From assembly GCA_965263485.1 (NCBI GenBank), contig CBDHHO010000004.1, positions 1,984,001-2,048,000 of the forward strand: 64,000 nt of DNA, given 5' to 3'. The notes beneath the pieces are model-generated. The model saw nothing but the letters and a program-made list of their open reading frames with translations. It searched no databases and was not told where the DNA came from. This document shows positions 49,782-58,100 of this stretch, one piece after another; the stretch's first letter is position 1; the number at the start of each line of letters is the position of its first letter. Both the position numbers and the translations under genes were made by a program. The DNA comes from Haliotispira sp965263485. Lineage in GTDB: Bacteria; Spirochaetota; Spirochaetia; SP-2023.

Positions 49782-51569
49782 ATGAATAAAATAAAATATT
49801 TCCCCATATTGGGCATTTGCTTTGTTTTGCTGATCGCTCAATCCTGCGTTTCCCGCGTTCCGGAAAACAAACCCGTGGCGTTGACGATTTTTCACAACAA
49901 TGACGGTGAGAGTAGCTTAGTCGCTGATGATGAAGGATATGGCAGTGCTTCGGCCTTTGTCGCTTTACTGCGCAAATTGCGCAGTAAAGCTCAGAGCGAA
50001 GGAAGAGCGACATTGACGCTTTCATCCGGGGATAATTATCTCTCGGGTGTCGCCTTTACTGCATCGCGCAACGATAATGTCTATTATGATGCCAAAGTCA
50101 TCAGTGCCATCGACTATGATGCGTTGGCGCTTGGCAACCACGATTTTGATTTTGGGCCTGACTTGCTTGCGGATTTTATTAACTCTGTAGACAAAAACGT
50201 CCCGTATGTGGCTTCCAATATTGATACTTCACAAGAAGCCAAGCTGAATTCCCTAGTGAAGTCAAGACGCTTGGTCTCGAGCGCAATTGTCATATCCCAA
50301 GGGCAATCGTTTGGTTTGATTGGTCTGATGACCCCCGAATTGAAAGCGGTCTCATCACCTCGGAATGTGAAGGTTAATCCCAACCTTAAGGATGTTGTCG
50401 CAGAGCAACTCGCATATATGGAAAAGTGGGGCGTCAACAAAATTGTTATCATTTCTCATTTGCAGGACTTGCAAGAAGAAATGGCATTGATAAAAGAATT
50501 GCGAGGCATCGATGTTGTAATAGGCGGCGGCGGTGATGAACTCCTTAAAAGCGAGGGATACCCGTTGATTCCCAAAGATCAGGAAGAGGAGGAGTTCGGA
50601 TCCTATCCCCTATTGTTGAAAGATGCCGATGGGCGCGATGTGCCAGTTGTCACAACTCCAGGGAAATATCGTTATATCGGCAGACTGGATCTTACTTTTG
50701 ATGCGGAAGGTCATATTTCGGGGGTTCCTACCGGGGGCTTGGTGCGTGTTGCAGGGCCCGAGACAGGTGTCCCCGATGCGGTTGCCAACGTAGATGCGGA
50801 GGTTCAGATCAATGCGGTGCAGCCGGTATTGGATTTTGAAAAGAGTTTGGATGTCTTTGATGTCGCAAAGACTGAAGTGAAACTGGATGGGACCAGACAT
50901 CTGATTCGGACCAGAGAGACCAATTTTGGCAATCTGATTGCTGATGCCTTGCTTTGGCAGGCGCGCAAGCTCGCTGCGGATTTTGGTGCCCCTTCTCCCA
51001 CAGTGGCAATCCAAAATGGTGGTAGCGTGCGTAAGAGCGTTGTTATTGAGGCTGGTCAACCGATTACAAGCTTGAATTTATTCACTGCTCTGCCGTTTTC
51101 CAACTTCCTGACCATCGTGCCGGATATACCTCCGGAACAGTTCAAACTGATCTTGGAAAATGCGGCAAGCCAGATTGAAGGTGTTAAAGGGCGCTTTGCC
51201 CAAGTAAGCGGCTTTAAGGTTACCTATGATTTGAGCAAACAGCCGCTGAAAATGGATTACGAAACCAACGCGATTACTCAGGAAGGCCATAGAGTGATTA
51301 CGGTTCTGCTTGATGATGGACGCCATATTGTCAGAGATGGCAAAGTGGTTTCGGGCGCTCCCAAGCTGACCATCACTGCGCCTCGTTATATTGTTAAGGG
51401 TGGCGACCAGTATCCTTTTAACGGTGCACCGTTTACTTCTTTGAGCGTAGAGTATCGGGAAGCAGTGGAAAATTATCTGAAAGCTCCCGAATCAGAAGGT
51501 GGTCTCGGGGCCGTGGTCTCAAAATCGCAATATCCTCCTGGTGGTGGAACCAGGGTTATCTTTAGATAG
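49782..51569 (+). CDS. 5'-nucleotidase family lipoprotein
   Basis: 595 residues from ATG 49782, fixed by AGGAGG at 49771-49776. Signal peptide with lipobox AQSC. A metallophosphatase domain (LTIFHNNDGES, SGDNYLSG, LALGNHDFDFGPDL, VIISHLQDLQEE) is followed by a 5'-nucleotidase C-terminal domain (NFGNLIADALLW, VAIQNGGSVRK, FTALPFSNFLTIV). It hydrolyses extracytoplasmic nucleotides or cyclic nucleotides to nucleosides, the substrate of the neighbouring BMP transporter. The first metal motif has N-N-D in place of D-x-H/N, an odd but tolerated variant. A TIR element and a hairpin separate it from the ATPase gene. Confidence 0.9.
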   Translation: MNKIKYFPILGICFVLLIAQSCVSRVPENKPVALTIFHNNDGESSLVADDEGYGSASAFVALLRKLRSKAQSEGRATLTLSSGDNYLSGVAFTASRNDNVYYDAKVISAIDYDALALGNHDFDFGPDLLADFINSVDKNVPYVASNIDTSQEAKLNSLVKSRRLVSSAIVISQGQSFGLIGLMTPELKAVSSPRNVKVNPNLKDVVAEQLAYMEKWGVNKIVIISHLQDLQEEMALIKELRGIDVVIGGGGDELLKSEGYPLIPKDQEEEEFGSYPLLLKDADGRDVPVVTTPGKYRYIGRLDLTFDAEGHISGVPTGGLVRVAGPETGVPDAVANVDAEVQINAVQPVLDFEKSLDVFDVAKTEVKLDGTRHLIRTRETNFGNLIADALLWQARKLAADFGAPSPTVAIQNGGSVRKSVVIEAGQPITSLNLFTALPFSNFLTIVPDIPPEQFKLILENAASQIEGVKGRFAQVSGFKVTYDLSKQPLKMDYETNAITQEGHRVITVLLDDGRHIVRDGKVVSGAPKLTITAPRYIVKGGDQYPFNGAPFTSLSVEYREAVENYLKAPESEGGLGAVVSKSQYPPGGGTRVIFR

Positions 51570-51605
51570 TGATAAACCTCTGGAACTTCCATACTTCCGA
51601 CTATG

Positions 51606-51631
51606 CTTCCGGCAGTGCCGGAAGTAATTTT
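51606..51631 (+). terminator. Hairpin after the nucleotidase gene
   Basis: CTTCCGGCA (51606-51614) and TGCCGGAAG (51616-51624) form a 9-bp inverted repeat followed by TAATTTT. It may partly terminate the first half of the salvage operon; the T-tract is short. Confidence 0.5.
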
Positions 51632-51633
51632 CA

Positions 51634-51861
51634 GGGTACCTCTAAAAATGATATCGCTTCGCGAGAATGGTACAATCGCTCTACTTTTGCTTTGTCTTCG
51701 CCGCAGCGATTATACTGCGTTTTGATGGGAGACGAAGCTCCAATGCGAGCTGGCGCAGCATTGGAGAAATGGGGAGGGCCGCGAGCGCAGCCAGGCCCAA
51801 CCATCCTTTTCTGCGAGCTGGCGCAGCATCTTTCTGTGGTGGGGAATTTTTAGAGGTGCCC
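51634..51861. mobile_element. TIR element, type B, 228 bp, inside the nucleoside operon
   Basis: Left end GGGTACCTCTAAAAATGATA, right end GGAATTTTTAGAGGTGCCC. Flanks TTCA and TTTA differ by one base. The centre contains GCGAGCTGGCGCAGCATTGG and the GGGAGGGCC block. It separates the binding lipoprotein/nucleotidase from the transporter genes and may affect their co-expression. A 13-bp tandem repeat (TGTGTGTTGAGAG at 51878 and 51891) lies between it and the next gene. Confidence 0.75.
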
Positions 51862-51913
51862 TTTAGGGCTTCCCATTTGTGTGTTGAGAGTGTGTGTTGA
51901 GAGTAAAATTTAG

Positions 51914-53479
51914 ATGTCAGATCCCGCGTGTGAAGAAATCTTAAGAATGGAGGGTATTACAAAGATCTATCCCAATGGTTTTGTGGCAAACAGAAATGTA
52001 GATTTTTCCCTCCATGCGAAAGAGATTCATGCCCTCATGGGGGAGAACGGAGCTGGAAAATCAACTCTGATGAAAATCCTTTTCGGCTTGGAGCAGCCGC
52101 AGAGAGGGAAAATATTTCTGCATGGCAGGGAAATCCAGATTGATTCTCCCGGATTTGCCATGCAGAACGGTATTTGCATGGTACATCAGCACTTTATGCT
52201 TGTGCCTTCGTTTACAGTTGCGGAAAATATGATTTTGGGTTTGGAACCGCTTCGTCGCGGGATGCTGAATATGGGAAAGGCAGTCCAACTCACGGAAGAA
52301 ATCAGTCAAAAATATAATCTGCATATTGATCCCCGTGCCAAGGTGAAAAGCCTTTCTGTTGCTCAAAAGCAGAAGGTGGAAATCCTCAAAGCTCTGTTGC
52401 GCGGTGCGGAAATACTGATTTTGGATGAACCTACGGCTGTTCTGACTCCGCAGGAGACCGAAGAACTCTTTGCGCAATTAGATATTTTGAAAGAAAATGG
52501 GCATACGCTGGTATTTATTTCGCACAAATTAAATGAGATCAAACAAGTTTGCGACCGTGTTACTGTTCTACGGAATGGAAAGTTTATTGATACTGTTCGG
52601 GAACGGGACGTCACTAAAGAAGAAATTTCAAAACTAATGGTTGGCAGGGAAGTTTCTTTGAAAGTTAAAAAGAAAAAAGCCCGGACAGGAGCTGCGTCTT
52701 TGTGCGTGAGTAATCTTTCCCACCGCTGGAACAAAAAAGACTTACTCAAAAATCTAAGCTTTACAGTGCGCACAGGAGAAGTACTGGGTGTTGCCGGAGT
52801 AGAGGGCAATGGTCAGGAGGAGCTAGTCAATATAATTACCGGGATGGACAAGTTACAACAGGGTAGTGTCAAGGTAAACACTGTCGATATTGGTGCGCTT
52901 TCTGTAAGAAATATTCGCGATCTCAGTTTAGGCCACATTCCTGGAGACCGCATAGAATACGGTGTCGCTCCGGGGGCTTCAATTCAGGATAATTTGGTGG
53001 TCAATCGATATTATCAGCGTGATTACAGCAATAAATTTCTACTTTTAAAATTGCAGCGGATTAGCAAAGAATGTACTGAGTTGGTATCTCGGTATGATAT
53101 CAAATGTAGTTCTATAAAACAGAATATCAAAGACCTTTCAGGGGGGAACATGCAAAAAGTCGTGATTGCACGTGAGCTTTCTGCAGCCCCCAAGCTTCTT
53201 GTGGCCAATCAGCCTTCCAGAGGGGTCGATGTCGGTTCTGCGGAGTCCATCTACCAGAATATTATTACAATACGCGATGAGGGGACGGCAGTACTGTTGA
53301 TTTCTTCTGATTTGAATGAAGTATTACAGTTAAGTGATCGCATGATTGTACTGCATAATGGCCAGATTGTTGCACATCTGGAACATCCGGAAACGTATTC
53401 TGACAGTGAAATTGGCCAGTATATGTTGGGGATTAAAATTCAGAGTAAAGATGAGATTGATAGAGCTGTGGCATTATGA
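51914..53479 (+). CDS. Nucleoside ABC transporter ATP-binding protein (tandem ABC)
   Basis: 521 residues with two ABC domains, as in BmpE/NupA/RbsA-type proteins. Domain 1: Walker A GENGAGKST (about residue 44), signature LSVAQKQKVEILK, Walker B ILILDEPTAVLTP, H-loop FISHKL. Domain 2: degenerate Walker A GVEGNGQEEL, signature LSGGNMQKVVIAR and Walker B LLVANQPSRGVDVG, the usual asymmetry. It powers nucleoside uptake with the two permeases downstream and the BMP lipoprotein upstream. It overlaps the next gene by 4 bp (ATGA). The start region is new since the TIR element ended 52 bp earlier; its Shine-Dalgarno is weak. Confidence 0.95.
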   Translation: MSDPACEEILRMEGITKIYPNGFVANRNVDFSLHAKEIHALMGENGAGKSTLMKILFGLEQPQRGKIFLHGREIQIDSPGFAMQNGICMVHQHFMLVPSFTVAENMILGLEPLRRGMLNMGKAVQLTEEISQKYNLHIDPRAKVKSLSVAQKQKVEILKALLRGAEILILDEPTAVLTPQETEELFAQLDILKENGHTLVFISHKLNEIKQVCDRVTVLRNGKFIDTVRERDVTKEEISKLMVGREVSLKVKKKKARTGAASLCVSNLSHRWNKKDLLKNLSFTVRTGEVLGVAGVEGNGQEELVNIITGMDKLQQGSVKVNTVDIGALSVRNIRDLSLGHIPGDRIEYGVAPGASIQDNLVVNRYYQRDYSNKFLLLKLQRISKECTELVSRYDIKCSSIKQNIKDLSGGNMQKVVIARELSAAPKLLVANQPSRGVDVGSAESIYQNIITIRDEGTAVLLISSDLNEVLQLSDRMIVLHNGQIVAHLEHPETYSDSEIGQYMLGIKIQSKDEIDRAVAL

Positions 53480-54534
53480 AATCAAAAGAATATTATTTTG
53501 AGATATTTCGTACACTTGGAGCCCTTGTCCTTTCTTTTGCGATTGCCACACTGATTATACTCAGCGTTAGTGAACAGCCATTGGAGGCTTTGGGCCTGTT
53601 TATAAGTGGTCCGCTTCAGTCATTGCGCCGCTTTAGCAACGTGATTGAAATGTTGATTCCCCTGACTTTTACGGGTTTGGGCTTGAGTATTATTTTCCAG
53701 TCAAACGAATTTAACATTTCCGCTGCCGGAGTCTTCGTTCTCAGCGCGGTTATTACGGCGGTGGTCGCTATTTTTGTCCCCCCTGTTTTGGGGCCTGTGC
53801 TGCCGTTGTTGTGTGGAGCACTTGTCGGGGCTATATGTACTGCCATTCCCGGTATCCTGAAATTAAAGTGGCGTACCAGCGTCTTGGTTTCGTCATTGAT
53901 GTTGAATTACATCCTATATAACTTGGCACTGTACATTATCAATAACTATGCCAAAGACGAGACTTCCGGGGCTTGGGTATCTTATCCGTTTCAGCTTGCT
54001 ACCCTGTTGCCGACGTTGCTCCCCGTAGGCCGTGTTCATTTGGGTATCGTTATCGCAGTGTTCACAGTCGCGTTCAGTTATAGTTTTTTGTATGAGTCGA
54101 AGTGGGGTTATGCCATCCGCATAGTCGGGTTGAACCCTAATTTTTCCAAATATGCCGGGATTCACGTGATGAAAACAATCTTGCTGGCCCAGTTGGTCGG
54201 TGGTGCCATTATCGGCTTGGGCGGTGGCGTTGAGATCTTGGGGATGTACCAGCGCTATCAATGGCAAATTATGCCCGTTTATGGCTGGGATGGAATTATT
54301 GTAGCTCTGATTGCCAGAAATAATCCTGTTTTTGTGATTCTGGCTTCTTTTTTTCTGTCGTATATACGAGTTGGTTCTGATATTATGTCCCGCTTCACGG
54401 ATGTTCCGAATGAGGTGGTAATGATCATCAATGCCTTCATTATATTGACAATCACCGCAGAGAGATTTCTCGTGGGTTTCTACCAGAAACAGTTGGGGAA
54501 AAGTGCTCTCATAGAGCGTGGCGGGGAGCGCTAG
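53476..54534 (+). CDS. Nucleoside ABC transporter permease 1
   Basis: 352 residues, inner-membrane permease of the BPD_transp_2 family (YufP/NupP/BmpF type). About eight to ten hydrophobic segments are visible (ALVLSFAIATLIILSV, VIEMLIPLTFTGLGLSIIF, VSSLMLNYILYNLALYII). GLNPNFSKYAGI with the preceding WGYAIRIV and QLVGGAIIGLGGGVEILGMY are characteristic of the family. It overlaps the ATPase gene by 4 bp and precedes permease 2 by 7 bp. Confidence 0.93.
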   Translation: MKSKEYYFEIFRTLGALVLSFAIATLIILSVSEQPLEALGLFISGPLQSLRRFSNVIEMLIPLTFTGLGLSIIFQSNEFNISAAGVFVLSAVITAVVAIFVPPVLGPVLPLLCGALVGAICTAIPGILKLKWRTSVLVSSLMLNYILYNLALYIINNYAKDETSGAWVSYPFQLATLLPTLLPVGRVHLGIVIAVFTVAFSYSFLYESKWGYAIRIVGLNPNFSKYAGIHVMKTILLAQLVGGAIIGLGGGVEILGMYQRYQWQIMPVYGWDGIIVALIARNNPVFVILASFFLSYIRVGSDIMSRFTDVPNEVVMIINAFIILTITAERFLVGFYQKQLGKSALIERGGER

Positions 54535-54541
54535 GAGCATC

Positions 54542-55453
54542 ATGCAGAATTTTCTAATGGTTGTATTTTCAACTTCTTTCATTTTTTCTGTTTTGCGCGT
54601 TACTGCGCCAATATTATTTGCGGCTTTGGGGGTTTTGGTATCGGATAAAGCTGGTGTCATTAATATCGGTTTGGAAGGCATGATGTTGTTTGCCGCACTT
54701 GCGGGGGTGATTGGCAGCTGGCTGAGTCGGAGTCCGTGGGTAGGCTTGGTCTCGGCCCTGTTCGTTGGAATGCTGCTGGCGTTAGTTATGGCGTATTTTA
54801 TTCTGCGCTTGAAAACGAATATGATCTTGGCCGGAATTGCCATTAATACTCTTGCGTCCGGCGGAACGGTGTTTTTACTTTATCTGATCACCGGAAATAA
54901 AGGTATCTCCAGCAGTATCAAAAGTTATGTCATACCAGAGCTCAACCTGTCTCTACTCGGCTCCATTCCCGTTGTCGGAGAGATCATATCGGGACACAAC
55001 CTTTTGACTTATCTAAGTTTCATCAGTGTGTTTGCGGTATATATTTTTATCTATAAGACAAAAACCGGCTTGCGGATCCGAGCTGTCGGGGAAAACATCG
55101 AAGCCGCTCGTTCGGTCGGGGTCAATACCAACAGAATACAGTATATAGCTCTTCTAAGTAGTGGTTTGCTCGCGGGCTTTGGGGGTGCATATATGTCCAT
55201 GGGCTATATCTCTTGGTTCGCCGCAAACATGACTTCAGGCAGGGGCTTTATAGGCCTTGCGGCTGCTGCTATGGGGGGAACTCCCTTGGGGACTATGCTC
55301 TCTTCTCTGTTATTTGGTTTTGCTGACGCCCTTTCCAACGCTGTTCAGGCATTGCAACTGCCTTCGGAGTTTGTGCGCATGATACCATATGTTGCGACAA
55401 TTATCGGTATCACGATTTATTCCGCAAAAAAGAAAACAAAAGGGAAACTCTAA
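54542..55453 (+). CDS. Nucleoside ABC transporter permease 2
   Basis: 303 residues from ATG 54542 (TAGGAG at 54532-54537). YufQ/NupQ/BmpG-type permease: ITVINIGLEGMMLF-like segment (VINIGLEGMMLFAALAG), TGLRIRAVGENIEAARSVGV and GFIGLAAAAMGGTPLGTM are visible. It completes the importer. The stop TAA lies in GGGAAACTCTAAAAACTTCA, which resembles a decayed TIR-element left end, so the final residues (TKGKL) may be element-derived. Confidence 0.94.
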   Translation: MQNFLMVVFSTSFIFSVLRVTAPILFAALGVLVSDKAGVINIGLEGMMLFAALAGVIGSWLSRSPWVGLVSALFVGMLLALVMAYFILRLKTNMILAGIAINTLASGGTVFLLYLITGNKGISSSIKSYVIPELNLSLLGSIPVVGEIISGHNLLTYLSFISVFAVYIFIYKTKTGLRIRAVGENIEAARSVGVNTNRIQYIALLSSGLLAGFGGAYMSMGYISWFAANMTSGRGFIGLAAAAMGGTPLGTMLSSLLFGFADALSNAVQALQLPSEFVRMIPYVATIIGITIYSAKKKTKGKL

Positions 55454-55522
55454 AAACTTCAATTTTACGCTCAGTAAGCGAATTGTCAGAGATTTTCGAT
55501 AGTCACTTAGGGGGATTATACT

Positions 55523-56293
55523 ATGGCAAAAATAAAAGTGCTCTTGGTAGGTGAGTCTTGGTCGGTAAACAGCCTTCACAGCAAGGGTTTTGATACATTT
55601 TCCACCACACATTTTTCCGATGGCATGAAGTATCTTCGTGAAGCTTTAAAAGATTCTTCTGTCGATTTAATTCATATGCCTGCACATGTGGCGCAGTCCG
55701 AGTTCCCTTATCGCAGCGAAGACCTAAAGCAATATGATGTGCTATGCCTCAGCGATATAGGCGCAAATACCTTTCTTCTGCCCGCTGAAGTTTTTACGCA
55801 GATGAAGCGTCTGCCCAATCGCTTGCGAGTGATACAGAGTTATGTTGAAGCTGGCGGCGGTTTTTTGATGTGTGGTGGCTATTACAGCTTCCAGGGATTT
55901 CAAGCCGGAGCTTTTTATCATCAGTCGCCAATCGAGGAACTTTTACCCTTGGAAATGCTGCCTTACGATGACCGCTGGGAGGCCCCTGAAGGCGCAGAAC
56001 CCTTATTTACAAAGAATGGAAAGACTCATCCCATTCTCCAGGGAATTGACTCAAATATTCCCTATGTCCTTGGTTTTAATAAAGTAAAGCCCCAAAAAGG
56101 GGCAGACATTCTGTTGGAATTCTCCACAGCATATAAAAATTATCCTTTACTACTCACAGGATCTTATGGTAAAGGTCGTACGGCTGCCTTTACTTCGGAT
56201 ATCGCACCACACTGGCTCTCGCCTGAATTCTGTGCTTGGGCGGGCTATAAAACCTTGTGGGAAAATTTGTTTTGTTATTTGGGCGAGAAATAG
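55523..56293 (+). CDS. Glutamine-amidotransferase-like protein (DUF1355/GATase1-like)
   Basis: 256 residues. Class I amidotransferase-like fold: VLLVGESWSVNSLHSKGFD, YDVLCLSDIGANTFLLP, YVEAGGGFLMCGGYYSFQG and GKGRTAAFTSDIAPHW. The Cys in MCGGYYSF is at the nucleophile-elbow position, as in the PF07090-like group of uncharacterised cytoplasmic proteins. No glutamine-channel partner is present, so it may be a hydrolase of a purine-related compound (inference from context). GGGGGAT 5-11 bp before ATG 55523 is a plausible Shine-Dalgarno. Confidence 0.78.
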   Translation: MAKIKVLLVGESWSVNSLHSKGFDTFSTTHFSDGMKYLREALKDSSVDLIHMPAHVAQSEFPYRSEDLKQYDVLCLSDIGANTFLLPAEVFTQMKRLPNRLRVIQSYVEAGGGFLMCGGYYSFQGFQAGAFYHQSPIEELLPLEMLPYDDRWEAPEGAEPLFTKNGKTHPILQGIDSNIPYVLGFNKVKPQKGADILLEFSTAYKNYPLLLTGSYGKGRTAAFTSDIAPHWLSPEFCAWAGYKTLWENLFCYLGEK

Positions 56294-56327
56294 GAAGTAC
56301 GGGTACCTGTAAAAAAGGAGCCGCATA

Positions 56328-57053
56328 ATGGACACTGGCATACCCACTCCCCACATCAACGCCGGGCAGGGAGACTTCGCCCCTACCGTATTGATGCCGG
56401 GTGATCCGCTACGGGCACAGTGGATCGCCGAGAATTTTCTGGACGCTGCCACACAGGTCAACAAAGTGCGCAATATCTTCGGCTACACCGGACGCTATCG
56501 GGGCAAAAGAGTCTCCGTGATGGCCTCCGGCATGGGAGTGCCCTCCATTTCGATCTACGCACAGGAACTGTTTCAGTTCTACGGCGTAAAAAACATCGTG
56601 CGTATCGGCTCTGCGGGGGCCTTGCAGCAAAATATCCAGATTAAAGATCTATTGATTAGCATGGGGGCCAGTACCGACTCCCAAGTTAATCGCAAACGCT
56701 TCCGGGGCCACGACTTTGCCGCCATCGCCGATTTTCATCTGCTCGAAACAGCGGTGGCACAGGCGCGGGAACAGCAGATTCAAGTGCGGGTAGGAAATAC
56801 ACTGACTGCCGATTTGTTCTATGACCCGCAGGGCGCGGAAGCCTTTGCCCAGTATCAGAAGATGGGTATCCTGGCCGTTGAAATGGAGGCCGCAGGACTC
56901 TATGGCGTGGCTGCGGAACTGGGCAAACAGGCCCTGTGCATCCTTACGGTCAGCGATCATATCTGCACGGGTGAGTGCATGAGCAGCGAAGAACGGCAGC
57001 TGGGCTTTGAGCAAATGTCCCGCCTGGCTTTGGAATCGGCGGCAGCCTTTTAG
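56328..57053 (+). CDS. deoD: Purine nucleoside phosphorylase DeoD-type, copy 2
   Basis: 241 residues. Same active-site motifs as copy 1: GDPLRAQ, FYGVKNIVRIGSAGAL, VGNTLTADLFY, VEMEAAGLYG, VSDHIC. Codon use is more GC-rich than copy 1, so the two are not a recent duplication. AAAAAAGGAG before the ATG is part of a TIR-like sequence (GGGTACCTGTAAAAAAGGAG), also seen upstream of the BMP gene. It is followed 38 bp later by ribokinase, which suggests both were added to the transporter operon together. Confidence 0.95.
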   Translation: MDTGIPTPHINAGQGDFAPTVLMPGDPLRAQWIAENFLDAATQVNKVRNIFGYTGRYRGKRVSVMASGMGVPSISIYAQELFQFYGVKNIVRIGSAGALQQNIQIKDLLISMGASTDSQVNRKRFRGHDFAAIADFHLLETAVAQAREQQIQVRVGNTLTADLFYDPQGAEAFAQYQKMGILAVEMEAAGLYGVAAELGKQALCILTVSDHICTGECMSSEERQLGFEQMSRLALESAAAF

Positions 57054-57091
57054 AGCTTCGCATAAGAGACTTCTCTAAAGAAAAGAACCCC

Positions 57092-58024
57092 ATGCCCGCC
57101 GCCGATACACCACTTCCCGTTCTCTCGTTTGGCTCACTGAACATCGACCATGTCTATCAGTTGGATCACATCGTCAGGCCCGGCGAAACCACCTCAGCCT
57201 CCGCCTATGCCGTCTATCCCGGAGGCAAGGGCCTGAACCAGTCACTGGCCATGGCCCGCGCCGGGCTACCAGTCTGCCACGCCGGGCGAGTGGGGGGCGA
57301 AGGACTCTGGCTCTGCGATGTGCTTGCCGAATCGGGTGTGAACTGTGGGCACATAGTGAAACTGGACGGCGCACACACTGGACACGCCATAATTCAAGTG
57401 GCGGGCAATGGTCAGAATAGCATCGTACTCTATGGCGGAGCCAATCAAGGCTGGACCGAGGCCGCCATTACCCGGTTGTTTGCGCAAGACTGGCGGGCAA
57501 TAGTCTGCCAAAACGAAATGAACGGTCTGCCAATACTACTGCGCTGTGCCCGTAAAAAAAACATCCCCGTGATTTTCAACGCTGCACCCTACAGTACCGA
57601 TCTTGAAATTGCGGAAGCAGAATTCCACAGCCTGCACAGCCTGTTGGTAAATGAAACCGAGGCAATGGAACTGGCCGGAAGAGATGATATTGCCATGGCA
57701 TTCGCTGAGCTCAAAATTCGCTACCCGAATGTGCGCTTGGTGTTGACTTTGGGTGAGGCTGGTCTGCAAGCCGCTTACCGGGGTCGGGACTACCTGATAC
57801 CGGCCTTTCCCGCAAAACTGGTCGACACTACGGCAGCAGGTGATACTTTTGCCGGTTACTATGCCGCCTCCATCTTGGGGCAGTTCCCTGGCAAAAATGA
57901 TCTGGAAACTGCCTTGCTGCTGGGCAGCCGGGCCGCAGCGCTGGCAGTGAGCCGGGCCGGCGCGGCTCCGTCAATACCATACCGGGGCGAGCTGCAAGAG
58001 AAGTTCACTCCCGTTCTTCACTGA
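57092..58024 (+). CDS. rbsK: Ribokinase (PfkB family)
   Basis: 310 residues. Phosphorylates ribose to ribose-5-phosphate, recovering the sugar of salvaged nucleosides. Seen: SFGSLNIDHVYQLDHIVRPG (substrate-binding start), YPGGKGLNQSLAMARAG (GGKGxNQ signature, about residue 45), LVNETEA (about 190) and DTTAAGDTFAGYYA (anion hole and catalytic Asp, about 250). All ribokinase landmarks are present. Other PfkB substrates, such as nucleosides, cannot be excluded. It ends the salvage operon; a solitary TIR end (TTTTAGAGCTGCCC, 58080-58093) follows. Confidence 0.9.
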   Translation: MPAADTPLPVLSFGSLNIDHVYQLDHIVRPGETTSASAYAVYPGGKGLNQSLAMARAGLPVCHAGRVGGEGLWLCDVLAESGVNCGHIVKLDGAHTGHAIIQVAGNGQNSIVLYGGANQGWTEAAITRLFAQDWRAIVCQNEMNGLPILLRCARKKNIPVIFNAAPYSTDLEIAEAEFHSLHSLLVNETEAMELAGRDDIAMAFAELKIRYPNVRLVLTLGEAGLQAAYRGRDYLIPAFPAKLVDTTAAGDTFAGYYAASILGQFPGKNDLETALLLGSRAAALAVSRAGAAPSIPYRGELQEKFTPVLH

Positions 58025-58079
58025 GGGGAGAGCATTGACGAAGTGGGCAATAGCAAAATACTCACAGAAAGCGATACCA

Positions 58080-58093
58080 TTTTAGAGCTGCCC
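58080..58093. mobile_element. Solitary TIR-element end between rbsK and purL
   Basis: GCGATACCATTTTAGAGCTGCCC matches the type B right end also seen at 39612-39634 and 42211-42234. No partner end is visible in the 50 bp to the left. Confidence 0.5.
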
Positions 58094-58100
58094 TTAAAGC

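Noticed and set aside
51634..51861. Protein-coding gene inside the type B element
   Set aside because: The open frame starts in the preceding spacer and differs between type B copies; unlike type A there is no shared peptide.
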